IMG/VR virus record: IMGVR_UViG_3300042691_031545
Location: 1-51,231 of that record
DNA from: a virus
DNA: 51,231 bases
Reading direction: 5' to 3' (one strand)
This document shows positions 41,471 to 47,075 of this stretch, one piece after another (position 1 is the stretch's first letter; each line of letters starts with the position of its first letter). A program made the translations under genes and the position numbers. A model generated the notes under the pieces. That model saw only the letters and a program-made list of their open reading frames with translations, was not told the origin of the DNA and ran no database searches.

Positions 41471-41986
41471 ATGCGAATATTTGATGTTATTATTCCTGTT
41501 AACGAATCTTTGTTTGAAAGTTTAGGCAGAAAAAACACAACAGGGTATCTACTAAACGATCTTAAAAAAATCGTAAACGAATATCAATTCGGTCATTGGC
41601 AAGAAGGTTTAGGACGCGACAAGCCCTTCATGCGAGGGGACTTGTATAATGCAACGTATACAGTAAAGGTACAGCCTTATCCGGCGATAAGAAAAAAATT
41701 CCGCGATTTCATGGAACTAAAAAGAGCCAATCCCATGGCGCTTTTTGGCAGTAGCGATAAAAGTTTCAGTTCAGATGGTATATTTAATTCCGTAATCCCA
41801 GGCCTAAGACATGCACACATTACTTTCGATTTGAGCATTGTGTATAAACTCATAGGAAATCAAATTTATCTGTATGGGTTTTTCACGCACGATGATTTGG
41901 GCACAGGCCAACCACGTAATATTAATCGTCAAAAAAATGCGGCTAAACGTTTATCCCAGCAAAACTTTAACGAACAAAACGGTTGA
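41471..41986 (+). CDS. Candidate capsid-packaged protein, weakly RelE-like
   Basis: 171 aa. N-terminus MRIFDVIIPVNESLFES ends with LFE before Ser, again the (L/I)-x-E prohead protease pattern. The body has GRDKPFMRGDLYNATYTVKV and a C-terminal block HAHITFDLSIVYKLIGNQIY then LYGFFTHDDLGTG, which resembles the last strands of RelE/YoeB-type toxins (weak). It has its own late promoter. An injected mRNA-cleaving effector is a testable guess; otherwise unknown. Confidence 0.55.
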   Translation: MRIFDVIIPVNESLFESLGRKNTTGYLLNDLKKIVNEYQFGHWQEGLGRDKPFMRGDLYNATYTVKVQPYPAIRKKFRDFMELKRANPMALFGSSDKSFSSDGIFNSVIPGLRHAHITFDLSIVYKLIGNQIYLYGFFTHDDLGTGQPRNINRQKNAAKRLSQQNFNEQNG

Positions 41987-42011
41987 CTGAAATTACCAAT
42001 TTTGCTATAAT
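41983..42011 (+). promoter_or_regulatory. Early promoter, conserved cassette type
   Basis: TTGACT (41983-41988, overlapping the previous stop), 17 bp ending CCAATTTTGC, TATAAT (42006-42011), then ACAGTAAG leader. Confidence 0.75.
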
Positions 42012-42040
42012 AACCGTACAGTAAGAAATTCGGGTAAGAA

Positions 42041-42220
42041 ATGAAAGTTTTTGTGCTCCGCGATAGTAAAGGTAACGTTCTGCAATATAGTGCAGAAATT
42101 GGTGTTCTGTTTGACGCAGCCGAACTGCACGAAGCAAAAACCCAAGAAAAAACCCAAATCCTGGCCGAAAACCTGTTTGAAATCAAGGCAGAACTCAAGA
42201 AATCCCCAGTTGTTGCATAA
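42041..42220 (+). CDS. Small early protein
   Basis: 59 aa. MKVFVLRDSKGNVLQYSAEI gives two N-terminal strands, then a long charged helix (FDAAELHEAKTQEKTQILAE). Ribosome site is the weak GGGTAAG. Placement between two cassette promoters supports it as a real early gene. No family recognised. Confidence 0.6.
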   Translation: MKVFVLRDSKGNVLQYSAEIGVLFDAAELHEAKTQEKTQILAENLFEIKAELKKSPVVA

Positions 42221-42238
42221 AAACAACACAAATTTTGG

Positions 42239-42267
42239 TTGCTCGAAAATCCCAATTTTGCTATAAT
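42239..42267 (+). promoter_or_regulatory. Early promoter, conserved cassette type
   Basis: TTGCTC (42239-42244), 17 bp, TATAAT (42262-42267); leader ATAGTAAGCAACAAGGAGT. Confidence 0.75.
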
Positions 42268-42297
42268 AATGGAATAGTAAGCAACAAGGAGTAAGCA

Positions 42298-42474
42298 ATG
42301 AACTTTGAACAAGCACTGGATGTCGTAGAGCAATATCAGCAAGATTGGGCCCTGCCCGGACTGCTGGAAACTCTGGTACAGATGCAGAATTGTTACGATG
42401 ATCTCGCCAGCACAGAAGCCCAGGCGTATCGCGTAGTTTTTCGTGAAATGGGCAAGCTCTTTTCCCCGGCTTGA
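42298..42474 (+). CDS. Small early protein
   Basis: 58 aa after an AAGGAG ribosome site. An all-helical acidic protein: MNFEQALDVVEQYQQDWALP, LLETLVQMQNCYDDLA, and EAQAYRVVFREMGKLF. No family recognised. Same promoter class as its neighbours. Confidence 0.6.
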   Translation: MNFEQALDVVEQYQQDWALPGLLETLVQMQNCYDDLASTEAQAYRVVFREMGKLFSPA

Positions 42475-42503
42475 TATCGCCGTCCAACTTCGAAGGAACC
42501 CAA

Positions 42504-42671
42504 ATGCACTATCCTGAATATTTCACCTCAGACGATATCATGGAATTCGAGTACGAATACAACCGTATTCTTGATATCGAAGAAAACGTGGGTTTTTGGA
42601 AAATCAACGGAGAACTTCAACTTGTTGCACAAAAACAACAAGAAGAACTAGAAGAACTTTTGGTTGACTGA
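42504..42671 (+). CDS. Small acidic early protein
   Basis: 55 aa from ATG 42504 after GAAGGA. Very acidic (YFTSDDIMEFEYEYNRILDI) and ending QKQQEELEELLVD. Acidic phage peptides sometimes mimic DNA or bind host nucleic-acid enzymes; that is only a possibility. The next promoter overlaps its stop. Confidence 0.55.
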   Translation: MHYPEYFTSDDIMEFEYEYNRILDIEENVGFWKINGELQLVAQKQQEELEELLVD

Positions 42672-42692
42672 AATTCCCAAATTTGCTATAAT
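42664..42692 (+). promoter_or_regulatory. Early promoter, conserved cassette type
   Basis: TTGACT (42664-42669), 17 bp, TATAAT (42687-42692); leader CAGTAACAAAACGGAGTA, nearly identical to that at 24.2 kb. Confidence 0.75.
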
Positions 42693-42723
42693 AGTGGCAT
42701 ACAGTAACAAAACGGAGTAAGAA

Positions 42724-43026
42724 ATGTCTGCACTTTTTGATCTCAACGGCGCATTTATGCGTGATATGACTGAGTCGGATCGACGTGAAATTCGCATGTA
42801 TGGAACAACCGTAGACCAAATGCGTGAAGCAGTTGAAGAAAGCATCACGTTCCGTTTTTCAGGTCCTGCTATGATGGCAGCAAGCCTCATGAGCGACTGC
42901 CAAGAGATGGTAAGTTACGGCCCTTACGACAGCGATACGCTGGCTAATCTTCTTGAAGATCAGCGCCAAATGCTGAACCGTGCCAAGTGGATTTTGTTTG
43001 AATATTGCATGAAGGAGACTGCATAA
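42724..43026 (+). CDS. Small early protein
   Basis: 100 aa, helical: LNGAFMRDMTESDRREIRMY, then SGPAMMAASLMSDCQEM and LANLLEDQRQMLNRAKWILF. Good ACGGAG ribosome site. Function unknown. Its stop overlaps the next ATG (TAATG). Confidence 0.6.
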   Translation: MSALFDLNGAFMRDMTESDRREIRMYGTTVDQMREAVEESITFRFSGPAMMAASLMSDCQEMVSYGPYDSDTLANLLEDQRQMLNRAKWILFEYCMKETA

Positions 43027-43193
43027 TGAGTAAAATTAGCGAACTTAGTCTCGACATCCAAGAGATGTTGGCCGAAGAACACGACCCCCGTGCCATTGCA
43101 CGATATCTCGATATTCCTGCAGAATGGGTCTATGAAGAACTTTCCCGGGAAATCGAAGAAGCTTTTAGCCCTTTCGAAACTTGTAATAGCTAA
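43026..43193 (+). CDS. Small early protein, helix-turn-helix-like
   Basis: 55 aa from ATG 43026. Three short helices, with DPRAIARYLDIPAEWVYEEL looking like a helix-turn-helix of the MerR/phage-repressor style (AIARYLDIPAEWV). The acidic surface argues against strong DNA binding. Coupled to the upstream gene. Confidence 0.55.
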   Translation: MSKISELSLDIQEMLAEEHDPRAIARYLDIPAEWVYEELSREIEEAFSPFETCNS

Positions 43194-43201
43194 AATTTCG
43201 G

Positions 43202-43230
43202 TTGATCAAAATTCCCAATTCTGTTATAAT
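43202..43230 (+). promoter_or_regulatory. Early promoter, conserved cassette type (diverged)
   Basis: TTGATC (43202-43207), 17 bp with ATTCCCAATTCTGT, TATAAT (43225-43230); AAGGAACT ribosome site follows. Confidence 0.7.
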
Positions 43231-43253
43231 TTAATTTTAAACAAGGAACTGCA

Positions 43254-43427
43254 ATGACTAAATCTTTCGTTACTCATCTTGGCGGCACTGTTACTTTTAC
43301 CCCCACTGGTTTGATTCACAAGGCAAGTTCTGGTGCGTACAGCGGTCGACTGGCTGAACTGAATCAGAATGCTGTGGTCACCGATCAACCCAAACGTGGT
43401 CGCGGCCGTCCTCGTAAAAATAAATAA
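43254..43427 (+). CDS. Small AT-hook protein
   Basis: 57 aa. The N-terminal 40 residues form a short beta/turn region (HLGGTVTFTPTG), and the C-terminus KRGRGRPRKNK is a textbook AT-hook (GRGRPRK), which binds the minor groove of AT-rich DNA. In this AT-rich phage it could act as a DNA-binding accessory or regulator. Own early promoter. Confidence 0.65.
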   Translation: MTKSFVTHLGGTVTFTPTGLIHKASSGAYSGRLAELNQNAVVTDQPKRGRGRPRKNK

Positions 43428-43453
43428 TTTTAGTTCTACCAAAGGACCTATAA

Positions 43454-43801
43454 ATGAACACTTGCATGAGTTGCGCTCGAAAACATGACAGTTGGCTTGC
43501 ATACTGTACCAATTGTATGCAGACTCAAGCTATCATTAAACAAATGGAAGCGGCTGAGCGTCGTCGAAATTTTAATTCGCCCGCTAGTCAGCCTTTGCCC
43601 CCATCTGTCAATTATGGTGCTTATAGTAATTCGCCACCAAGTCGATTTTTTTGGCTGCTGACCAGCGGGATTGGTGCATTTGGATTTTTCTGTTGGATCT
43701 TGTATATGTTTTGGACTTTGTTGTTCAATGGGGCCAATTTTACTACCACAGATTTTGTTGCTGGATTGGTGTTTTTCATTTGGGCTGCCAACGAACTCTA
43801 A
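43454..43801 (+). CDS. Zinc-ribbon membrane protein
   Basis: 115 aa. The N-terminus has two Cys pairs (CMSC, CTNC) forming a zinc ribbon; a Ser/Pro/Asn-rich linker follows, then two membrane helices (FFWLLTSGIGAFGFFCWILY and TTTDFVAGLVFFIWAA). Layout resembles small zinc-ribbon membrane proteins of bacteria. Function unknown. Ribosome site AAAGGA. Confidence 0.6.
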   Translation: MNTCMSCARKHDSWLAYCTNCMQTQAIIKQMEAAERRRNFNSPASQPLPPSVNYGAYSNSPPSRFFWLLTSGIGAFGFFCWILYMFWTLLFNGANFTTTDFVAGLVFFIWAANEL

Positions 43802-43828
43802 TTTGGTAAATCAGAATTCATAATATGG

Positions 43829-43857
43829 TTGACATCAACTTCGTTTTCAACTATAAT
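43829..43857 (+). promoter_or_regulatory. Sigma70-like promoter
   Basis: TTGACA (43829-43834), 17 bp, TATAAT (43852-43857); consensus -35 and -10. The 65-nt leader includes the palindrome TGTTAACA near 43880. Confidence 0.75.
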
Positions 43858-43926
43858 TTGAATATGTTAGCAAATGGATGTTAACATTGTTTTTTCAACT
43901 AACTTGTTTTTTTCTAGGAGTATTTT

Positions 43927-44262
43927 ATGTTTAAAGTTGCTGGTGTTTCCGTTCTCAAAGGTGAAGTCAAAGTTCGTTTTGCCAACGACATGACTCGTGT
44001 TAAGGTGTTGGCTAAAAATGGTCACACTGATATTGAACTGCTTGAGCTGCCCGAGGCCATGGACAAGCCTGCTGTGGTTACGTATCTTAAGACCACTGAT
44101 CTCTATACCGATGCTCGCTTTACAGCCGCAATCGATGCCGCGGATACCAAATATAACAGTGTGGCAACTGTTAAGGTCACTAAGGCTAAAGCAGAGAAGC
44201 CTAGTATTGAAGCTATTAAGGCTCGTGCTAAAACAGCTAAGTCTGAGCCTGTGGCAGAGTGA
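43927..44262 (+). CDS. Conserved phage hypothetical protein
   Basis: 111 aa with TAGGAG ribosome site. MFKVAGVSVLKGEVKVRFAN then DMTRVKVLAKNGHTDIELLE forms a beta domain found in short proteins of aquatic phages; the tail is Lys/Ala-rich (KVTKAKAEKPSIEAIKARAK). The consensus promoter and strong terminator suggest high, separate expression. Function unknown. Confidence 0.6.
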   Translation: MFKVAGVSVLKGEVKVRFANDMTRVKVLAKNGHTDIELLELPEAMDKPAVVTYLKTTDLYTDARFTAAIDAADTKYNSVATVKVTKAKAEKPSIEAIKARAKTAKSEPVAE

Positions 44263-44281
44263 TCGGCGCAATGTGCAGGAC

Positions 44282-44302
44282 AAGGCCCGTATGGGCCTTT
44301 TT
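44282..44302 (+). terminator. Rho-independent terminator
   Basis: AAGGCCC (44282-44288), loop GTAT, GGGCCTT (44293-44299) and T run. Confidence 0.85.
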
Positions 44303-44307
44303 CATTG

Positions 44308-44315
44308 AATAAATA
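44308..44315 (+). promoter_or_regulatory. T4-type late promoter
   Basis: AATAAATA directly after the terminator, 7 nt before ATG 44323. Confidence 0.55.
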
Positions 44316-44322
44316 TGATAAA

Positions 44323-44466
44323 ATGGTAATACTTAATTTAATTTTTTTGTTAGCACTAATTGGTATCATTGGATTTTGGATTCATTCAGTGGCCACCTAC
44401 GATTGGTCAAAATTCGATGAAGACAGCAAAGATGATGATTTCTTAAAGCCATACGATGACAAATAA
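44323..44466 (+). CDS. Small single-pass membrane protein
   Basis: 47 aa. One N-terminal membrane helix (VILNLIFLLALIGIIGFWIH) and a very acidic cytoplasmic or periplasmic tail (DWSKFDEDSKDDDFLKPYDD). No ribosome site; begins just after a late promoter, so it may be translated from a leaderless message. Function unknown. Confidence 0.5.
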   Translation: MVILNLIFLLALIGIIGFWIHSVATYDWSKFDEDSKDDDFLKPYDDK

Positions 44467-44476
44467 GGAATAAATT

Positions 44477-44869
44477 ATGAAAAAAATTCTTGTAGGATTG
44501 TTGTTTGCATCAAGTGCTGCCATGGCTCAAGATGTTTATGTAGTATCAGTACAGCCTAGATTTACTACAGTATATCAACAACAGTGCCAGATAGTCAGTG
44601 TAAGAGAAGACAACAGTGGTGTGGGCACTGTTATTGGTTTAATTGCAGGCGGTATTATCGGCAATCAAGTTGGCGGCGGAAGTGGTCGCGATATTGCCAC
44701 CGTGATCGGTGCCGGAGTAGGAGCCAGTGTAGGCAACAGGATCGGACAAGATCAGATTTCTGGTGGTCAGCGGCAAGTGTGCCAAAACGTGCCTGTGACT
44801 GTGCAGAATGGCGAAACAGTGACATTTAACTATCGTGGCAGAGTGTTCACGCAAGTATTCACCCATTGA
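44477..44869 (+). CDS. Glycine-zipper (17 kDa surface antigen-like) envelope protein
   Basis: 130 aa with a cleavable signal peptide (1-18, ending AAMAQ; no lipobox Cys). A glycine-zipper segment GTVIGLIAGGIIGNQVGGGS then GAGVGASVGNRIG matches the SlyB/Rickettsia 17 kDa antigen domain. A C-terminal beta region (VTVQNGETVTFNYRGRVFTQ) follows. Two Cys may form a disulfide. It probably acts at the outer membrane or periplasm late in infection. Confidence 0.75.
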   Translation: MKKILVGLLFASSAAMAQDVYVVSVQPRFTTVYQQQCQIVSVREDNSGVGTVIGLIAGGIIGNQVGGGSGRDIATVIGAGVGASVGNRIGQDQISGGQRQVCQNVPVTVQNGETVTFNYRGRVFTQVFTH

Positions 44870-44875
44870 TAAATA
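44868..44875 (+). promoter_or_regulatory. T4-type late promoter
   Basis: GATAAATA overlapping the previous stop; 23 nt before the GTG at 44899. Confidence 0.5.
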
Positions 44876-44898
44876 TTTGACACACAGATAATAGCTAA

Positions 44899-45066
44899 GT
44901 GAAACATCTCAAAGAAGTCAACATGGGATATTTCGAGCATTTGAAATTTGCTTGGTCTATGGCTGCCGCTTCTTTTATTCACGGTATATTTCCCTGTTTG
45001 TTTCCCGACTACGTGACTACGAAAATAACTGGGTCACCTCCCCGTTTTAGAGTTGACAACAAATAA
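44899..45066 (+). CDS. Small membrane protein, DUF6356-like
   Basis: 55 aa from GTG 44899 (ATG 44923 gives 47 aa). NMGYFEHLKFAWSMAAASFI then HGIFPCLFPDYVTTKI matches a short family with a Y-x-E-H-x-x-F-A start and a single membrane helix ending in H-(A/G)-x-x-P-x-L-F, found in alphaproteobacteria and their phages (DUF6356 in my recollection). Function unknown. The tmRNA promoter -35 lies in its last codons. Confidence 0.55.
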   Translation: MKHLKEVNMGYFEHLKFAWSMAAASFIHGIFPCLFPDYVTTKITGSPPRFRVDNK

Positions 45067-45081
45067 GAATAAATATATACT
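45053..45081 (+). promoter_or_regulatory. Promoter of the tmRNA precursor (sigma70-like plus late element)
   Basis: TTGACA (45053-45058), 17 bp, TATACT (45076-45081). AATAAATA (45068-45075) sits in the spacer, so late transcription is also possible. Predicted start near 45088 places the acceptor segment first in the RNA. Confidence 0.7.
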
Positions 45082-45164
45082 GTAAATTAAGACTGTATGA
45101 AGTAGATTGAAAAGGATTCAAGACGCGGGGGCAGTGCCCGCCAGGTCCACCATAAGGAAATTAA

Positions 45165-45281
45165 ATGGATATGTACATGCTTAAAGATTTGCTTGGCATT
45201 TTTCTAGTAATTGGATTACCAATTGTTATTGTGTATGCATTACTGAAAAGTGCTGAACGACCAAGGCATTTATCTGAATAA
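45165..45281 (+). CDS. Small membrane protein encoded inside the tmRNA intervening segment
   Basis: 38 aa. Ribosome site AAGGA (45154-45158) lies two bases after the encoded CCA, ATG at 45165. The product is MDMYMLKDLLGIFL followed by VIGLPIVIVYALL and a basic tail KSAERPRHLSE: one membrane helix. It fills almost the whole stretch between the two mature tmRNA pieces, so the same transcript may be both precursor RNA and message. Similar in style to the small membrane protein at 44323. Confidence 0.55.
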   Translation: MDMYMLKDLLGIFLVIGLPIVIVYALLKSAERPRHLSE

Positions 45282-45400
45282 TGTTTCTTTATGATGGGCC
45301 TGACACAGGATCGATTGGGTCAAGAGTAATGAAATGGACAGTCCGGCAATGTAGAAGCCGTTAGGGTTGAGACAACTCGGCCGAAGACACAAAACTAGTA

Positions 45401-45490
45401 AATGCAAAAGCATCTACATCTGGTAGCTTCAAGTTCAGCGGAAAAGGCGTAAAGCTAGCTTCTGCTCGTCGTGAGGCTGTATTGGCCTAA
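45401..45490 (+). other. tmRNA tag reading frame
   Basis: After TAGTA (45396-45400), placed like the TAGTC before the resume codon of E. coli tmRNA, the frame reads NAKASTSGSFKF, SGKGVKLAS, ARREAVLA and stop TAA (45488-45490). Starting at AAT (45401) it has 29 codons; starting at GCA (45404) it has 28. Bacterial tags are usually 8-15 residues for alphaproteobacteria, ending in LAA or VAA; this one is about twice as long and ends VLA. Confidence 0.7.
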
Positions 45491-45536
45491 GTAGCCAAAC
45501 CCGGGGTTGGTAACCTTGTAACTCAATAACCTAATT

Positions 45537-45557
45537 AGGACCTTCGGGTCCTTTTTA
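45537..45557 (+). terminator. Rho-independent terminator of the tmRNA
   Basis: AGGACC (45537-45542), TTCG tetraloop, GGTCCT (45547-45552) and T run. Confidence 0.9.
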
Positions 45558-45576
45558 TTTGTCCAAATGTTCGAGA

Positions 45577-45611
45577 TTGTAATCTTTCTGTAATCTTCAT
45601 GCCCTTAAATA
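45577..45611 (+). promoter_or_regulatory. Pho-box-like element and promoter of pstS
   Basis: TTGTAAT (45577-45583), CTTT, CTGTAAT (45588-45594): two 7-mers 11 bp apart, one or two mismatches from the PhoB half-site CTGTCAT with the same 7-4-7 spacing. Eleven bases later comes TAAATA (45606-45611), where a Pho-activated -10 belongs; CTTAAATA (45604-45611) also resembles a late element. Confidence 0.65.
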
Positions 45612-45635
45612 TTATGTAACTATCAAGGAGATTAC

Positions 45636-46643
45636 ATGAAAAAAATTACAGCATTTGTCGGTGCATTACTAATTTCTGCGTCTGCAATCAGCGCAGACAT
45701 TACTGGTGCAGGCGCAACATTCCCTTTCCCAGTCTATGCTAAATGGGCAGAAGCATACAAGAAAGAAACTGGTATAGGACTCAACTATCAATCAATCGGC
45801 AGCTCAGGCGGCATAAGACAAATCAATGCAAAAACCGTTGACTTTGGTGCAACTGATGCTCCAGTTAAAGGTGAAGACTTAGACAAAAATGCTCAAGTTC
45901 AGTTTCCAGCTATTATCGGTGGCACTGTTCCCGTAATTAACTTAGACGGATTCAAACCTGGTGAACTTAGAATCACAGGACCTGTAATGGCAGAAGTGTT
46001 CATGGGCACTGTTTCTAAATGGAATGATCCAAAACTAGTAGCACTAAATCCTGGTAAGAAACTTCCTGACACTGCTATTACTGTAGTACATCGTGCCGAT
46101 GGTTCAGGCACAACTTTTAATTGGACTGATTATCTAACCACTGTTAGTCCTGAGTGGGCGCAGCGTGTGGGTCGTGGTGCCGCAGTTAAATGGCCAGCAG
46201 CTAGCTCAGTGGGTGGTAAAGGCAATGAAGGTGTGGCTGCTAATGTAAACAGAATTAAAGGCTCAATTGGTTATGTAGAGTATGCTTATGTTAAAAAGAA
46301 CAACATGGTATTTCTACAACTGCAAAACAAATCAGGTCGATATGTTAGTCCTGATGACCTAACATTTGCCGCAGCCGCAGATGGTGCCGATTGGTTCTCA
46401 GTTCCTGGTATGGGATTGAGCATCGTGGATCAAAAGAATCCCAATGCTTGGCCAGTGAGTTCGGCCAGTTTCATCATTATGTACAAGAACCCTGCTAACA
46501 AAGCTAACAGTGATGCAGTATTGAAATTCTTTGACTGGGCATTTAAGAATGGTAAGAAGATGAGTGAAGAATTAGATTATGTGCATTTACCCACAGTATT
46601 ACAAGATCAAATTCGTCAACGAGTTTGGAGTCAAATAAAATAA
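45636..46643 (+). CDS. pstS: Phosphate ABC transporter substrate-binding protein PstS
   Basis: 335 aa periplasmic protein with signal peptide (1-20, ending ISADI). Phosphate-binding loops are visible: GAGATFPFPVYAKWA, SIGSSGGIRQI, VDFGATDAPV and HRADGSGTTFNWTDYL. It captures phosphate for the host PstCAB transporter. Phage pstS is known in aquatic T4-like phages and is induced during phosphate starvation through host PhoB. The Pho-box-like element and TCAAGGAG ribosome site upstream, and a strong terminator downstream, make it a self-contained unit. Confidence 0.95.
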   Translation: MKKITAFVGALLISASAISADITGAGATFPFPVYAKWAEAYKKETGIGLNYQSIGSSGGIRQINAKTVDFGATDAPVKGEDLDKNAQVQFPAIIGGTVPVINLDGFKPGELRITGPVMAEVFMGTVSKWNDPKLVALNPGKKLPDTAITVVHRADGSGTTFNWTDYLTTVSPEWAQRVGRGAAVKWPAASSVGGKGNEGVAANVNRIKGSIGYVEYAYVKKNNMVFLQLQNKSGRYVSPDDLTFAAAADGADWFSVPGMGLSIVDQKNPNAWPVSSASFIIMYKNPANKANSDAVLKFFDWAFKNGKKMSEELDYVHLPTVLQDQIRQRVWSQIK

Positions 46644-46688
46644 ACCGACCACACAGATAGAGTGGGGCTGGAACTCGTAACCAGCACC

Positions 46689-46711
46689 AAGGACCGTAAG
46701 GTCCTTTTTAT
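46689..46711 (+). terminator. Rho-independent terminator after pstS
   Basis: AAGGACC (46689-46695), loop GTAA, GGTCCTT (46700-46706), then T-rich run. A second small stem (GCTGG/CCAGC) lies just before. Confidence 0.9.
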
Positions 46712-46716
46712 TTTAG

Positions 46717-46724
46717 TGTAAATA
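46717..46724 (+). promoter_or_regulatory. Late-type promoter
   Basis: TGTAAATA, right after the pstS terminator and 21 nt before ATG 46746. Confidence 0.4.
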
Positions 46725-46745
46725 CTATTTTAAGGACAAGCCACT

Positions 46746-47066
46746 ATGAAAAAACTATCAGTGGCGTTCCTATTCTGCCTAACCAGCACCATAGCCAACG
46801 CTCAAAATAATTCTAATTTTACACAAATTCCTAAGCCAGTAGTTTGTGGCCCCACCGAACTAATTTTTAAAACGTTGATTAATTCTGAAATAAACGAGCA
46901 ACCGGTATGGACAGGAAAAAACGAAGATGACCGAAGTGACTATGCATTATTCATCAATCCTAAAACTAATACATTTACCATAGTTCAGTTTGCAAAAGAA
47001 TGGGCCTGTATTTTAGGCACTGGTTTTAAATCACAAAAATTTAGTAATTTCACCAAAAATCTTTAA
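46746..47066 (+). CDS. Small periplasmic hypothetical protein
   Basis: 106 aa with signal peptide (1-19, ending IANAQ). The mature part VVCGPTELIFKTLINSEINE, PVWTGKNEDDRSDYALFINP and FAKEWACILGTG, with two Cys, resembles short secreted proteins of aquatic phages. It probably folds with one disulfide. Function unknown. Confidence 0.6.
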   Translation: MKKLSVAFLFCLTSTIANAQNNSNFTQIPKPVVCGPTELIFKTLINSEINEQPVWTGKNEDDRSDYALFINPKTNTFTIVQFAKEWACILGTGFKSQKFSNFTKNL

Positions 47067-47075
47067 AAGTTACTG

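Larger units (their letters stand above)
45088..45556 (+). ncRNA. ssrA: Permuted (two-piece) tmRNA precursor
   Basis: The 3' acceptor part comes first and the 5'/tag part second. Acceptor part: T-arm GCGGG-GGCAGTG-CCCGC (45125-45141), strand CAGGTCC (45142-45148), discriminator A and encoded CCA (45150-45152). 5' part: GGGCCTG (45296-45302) pairs with CAGGTCC over 7 bp, with a G3-U70 wobble, the alanyl-tRNA-synthetase identity element. Further helices unite the pieces: TTGGGTC (45315-45321) with GATTCAA (45115-45121), and ACAGTC (45338-45343) with GACTGT (45091-45096). A 7-bp hairpin GGTTGAG-ACAA-CTCGGCC precedes the tag frame (45401-45490). Sequence CGGGGGCAG...CCCGCC is close to alphaproteobacterial two-piece tmRNA. 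It should rescue stalled ribosomes after excision of the intervening segment. Exact mature ends are not determinable here. Confidence 0.85.

Noticed and set aside
42005-42487. 160 aa minus-strand open frame across the small early genes
   Set aside because: It runs antisense through two cassette promoters and two small plus-strand genes that have good ribosome sites; its sequence has no family pattern.
45088-45152. Ordinary tRNA gene ending in CCA
   Set aside because: No anticodon arm or 5' acceptor strand upstream; the matching 5' strand is at 45296, which supports permuted tmRNA instead.
45577-45594. CRISPR-like short repeats
   Set aside because: Only two 11-bp spaced copies directly before pstS; spacing fits a Pho box. 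No CRISPR array was seen anywhere in the window.
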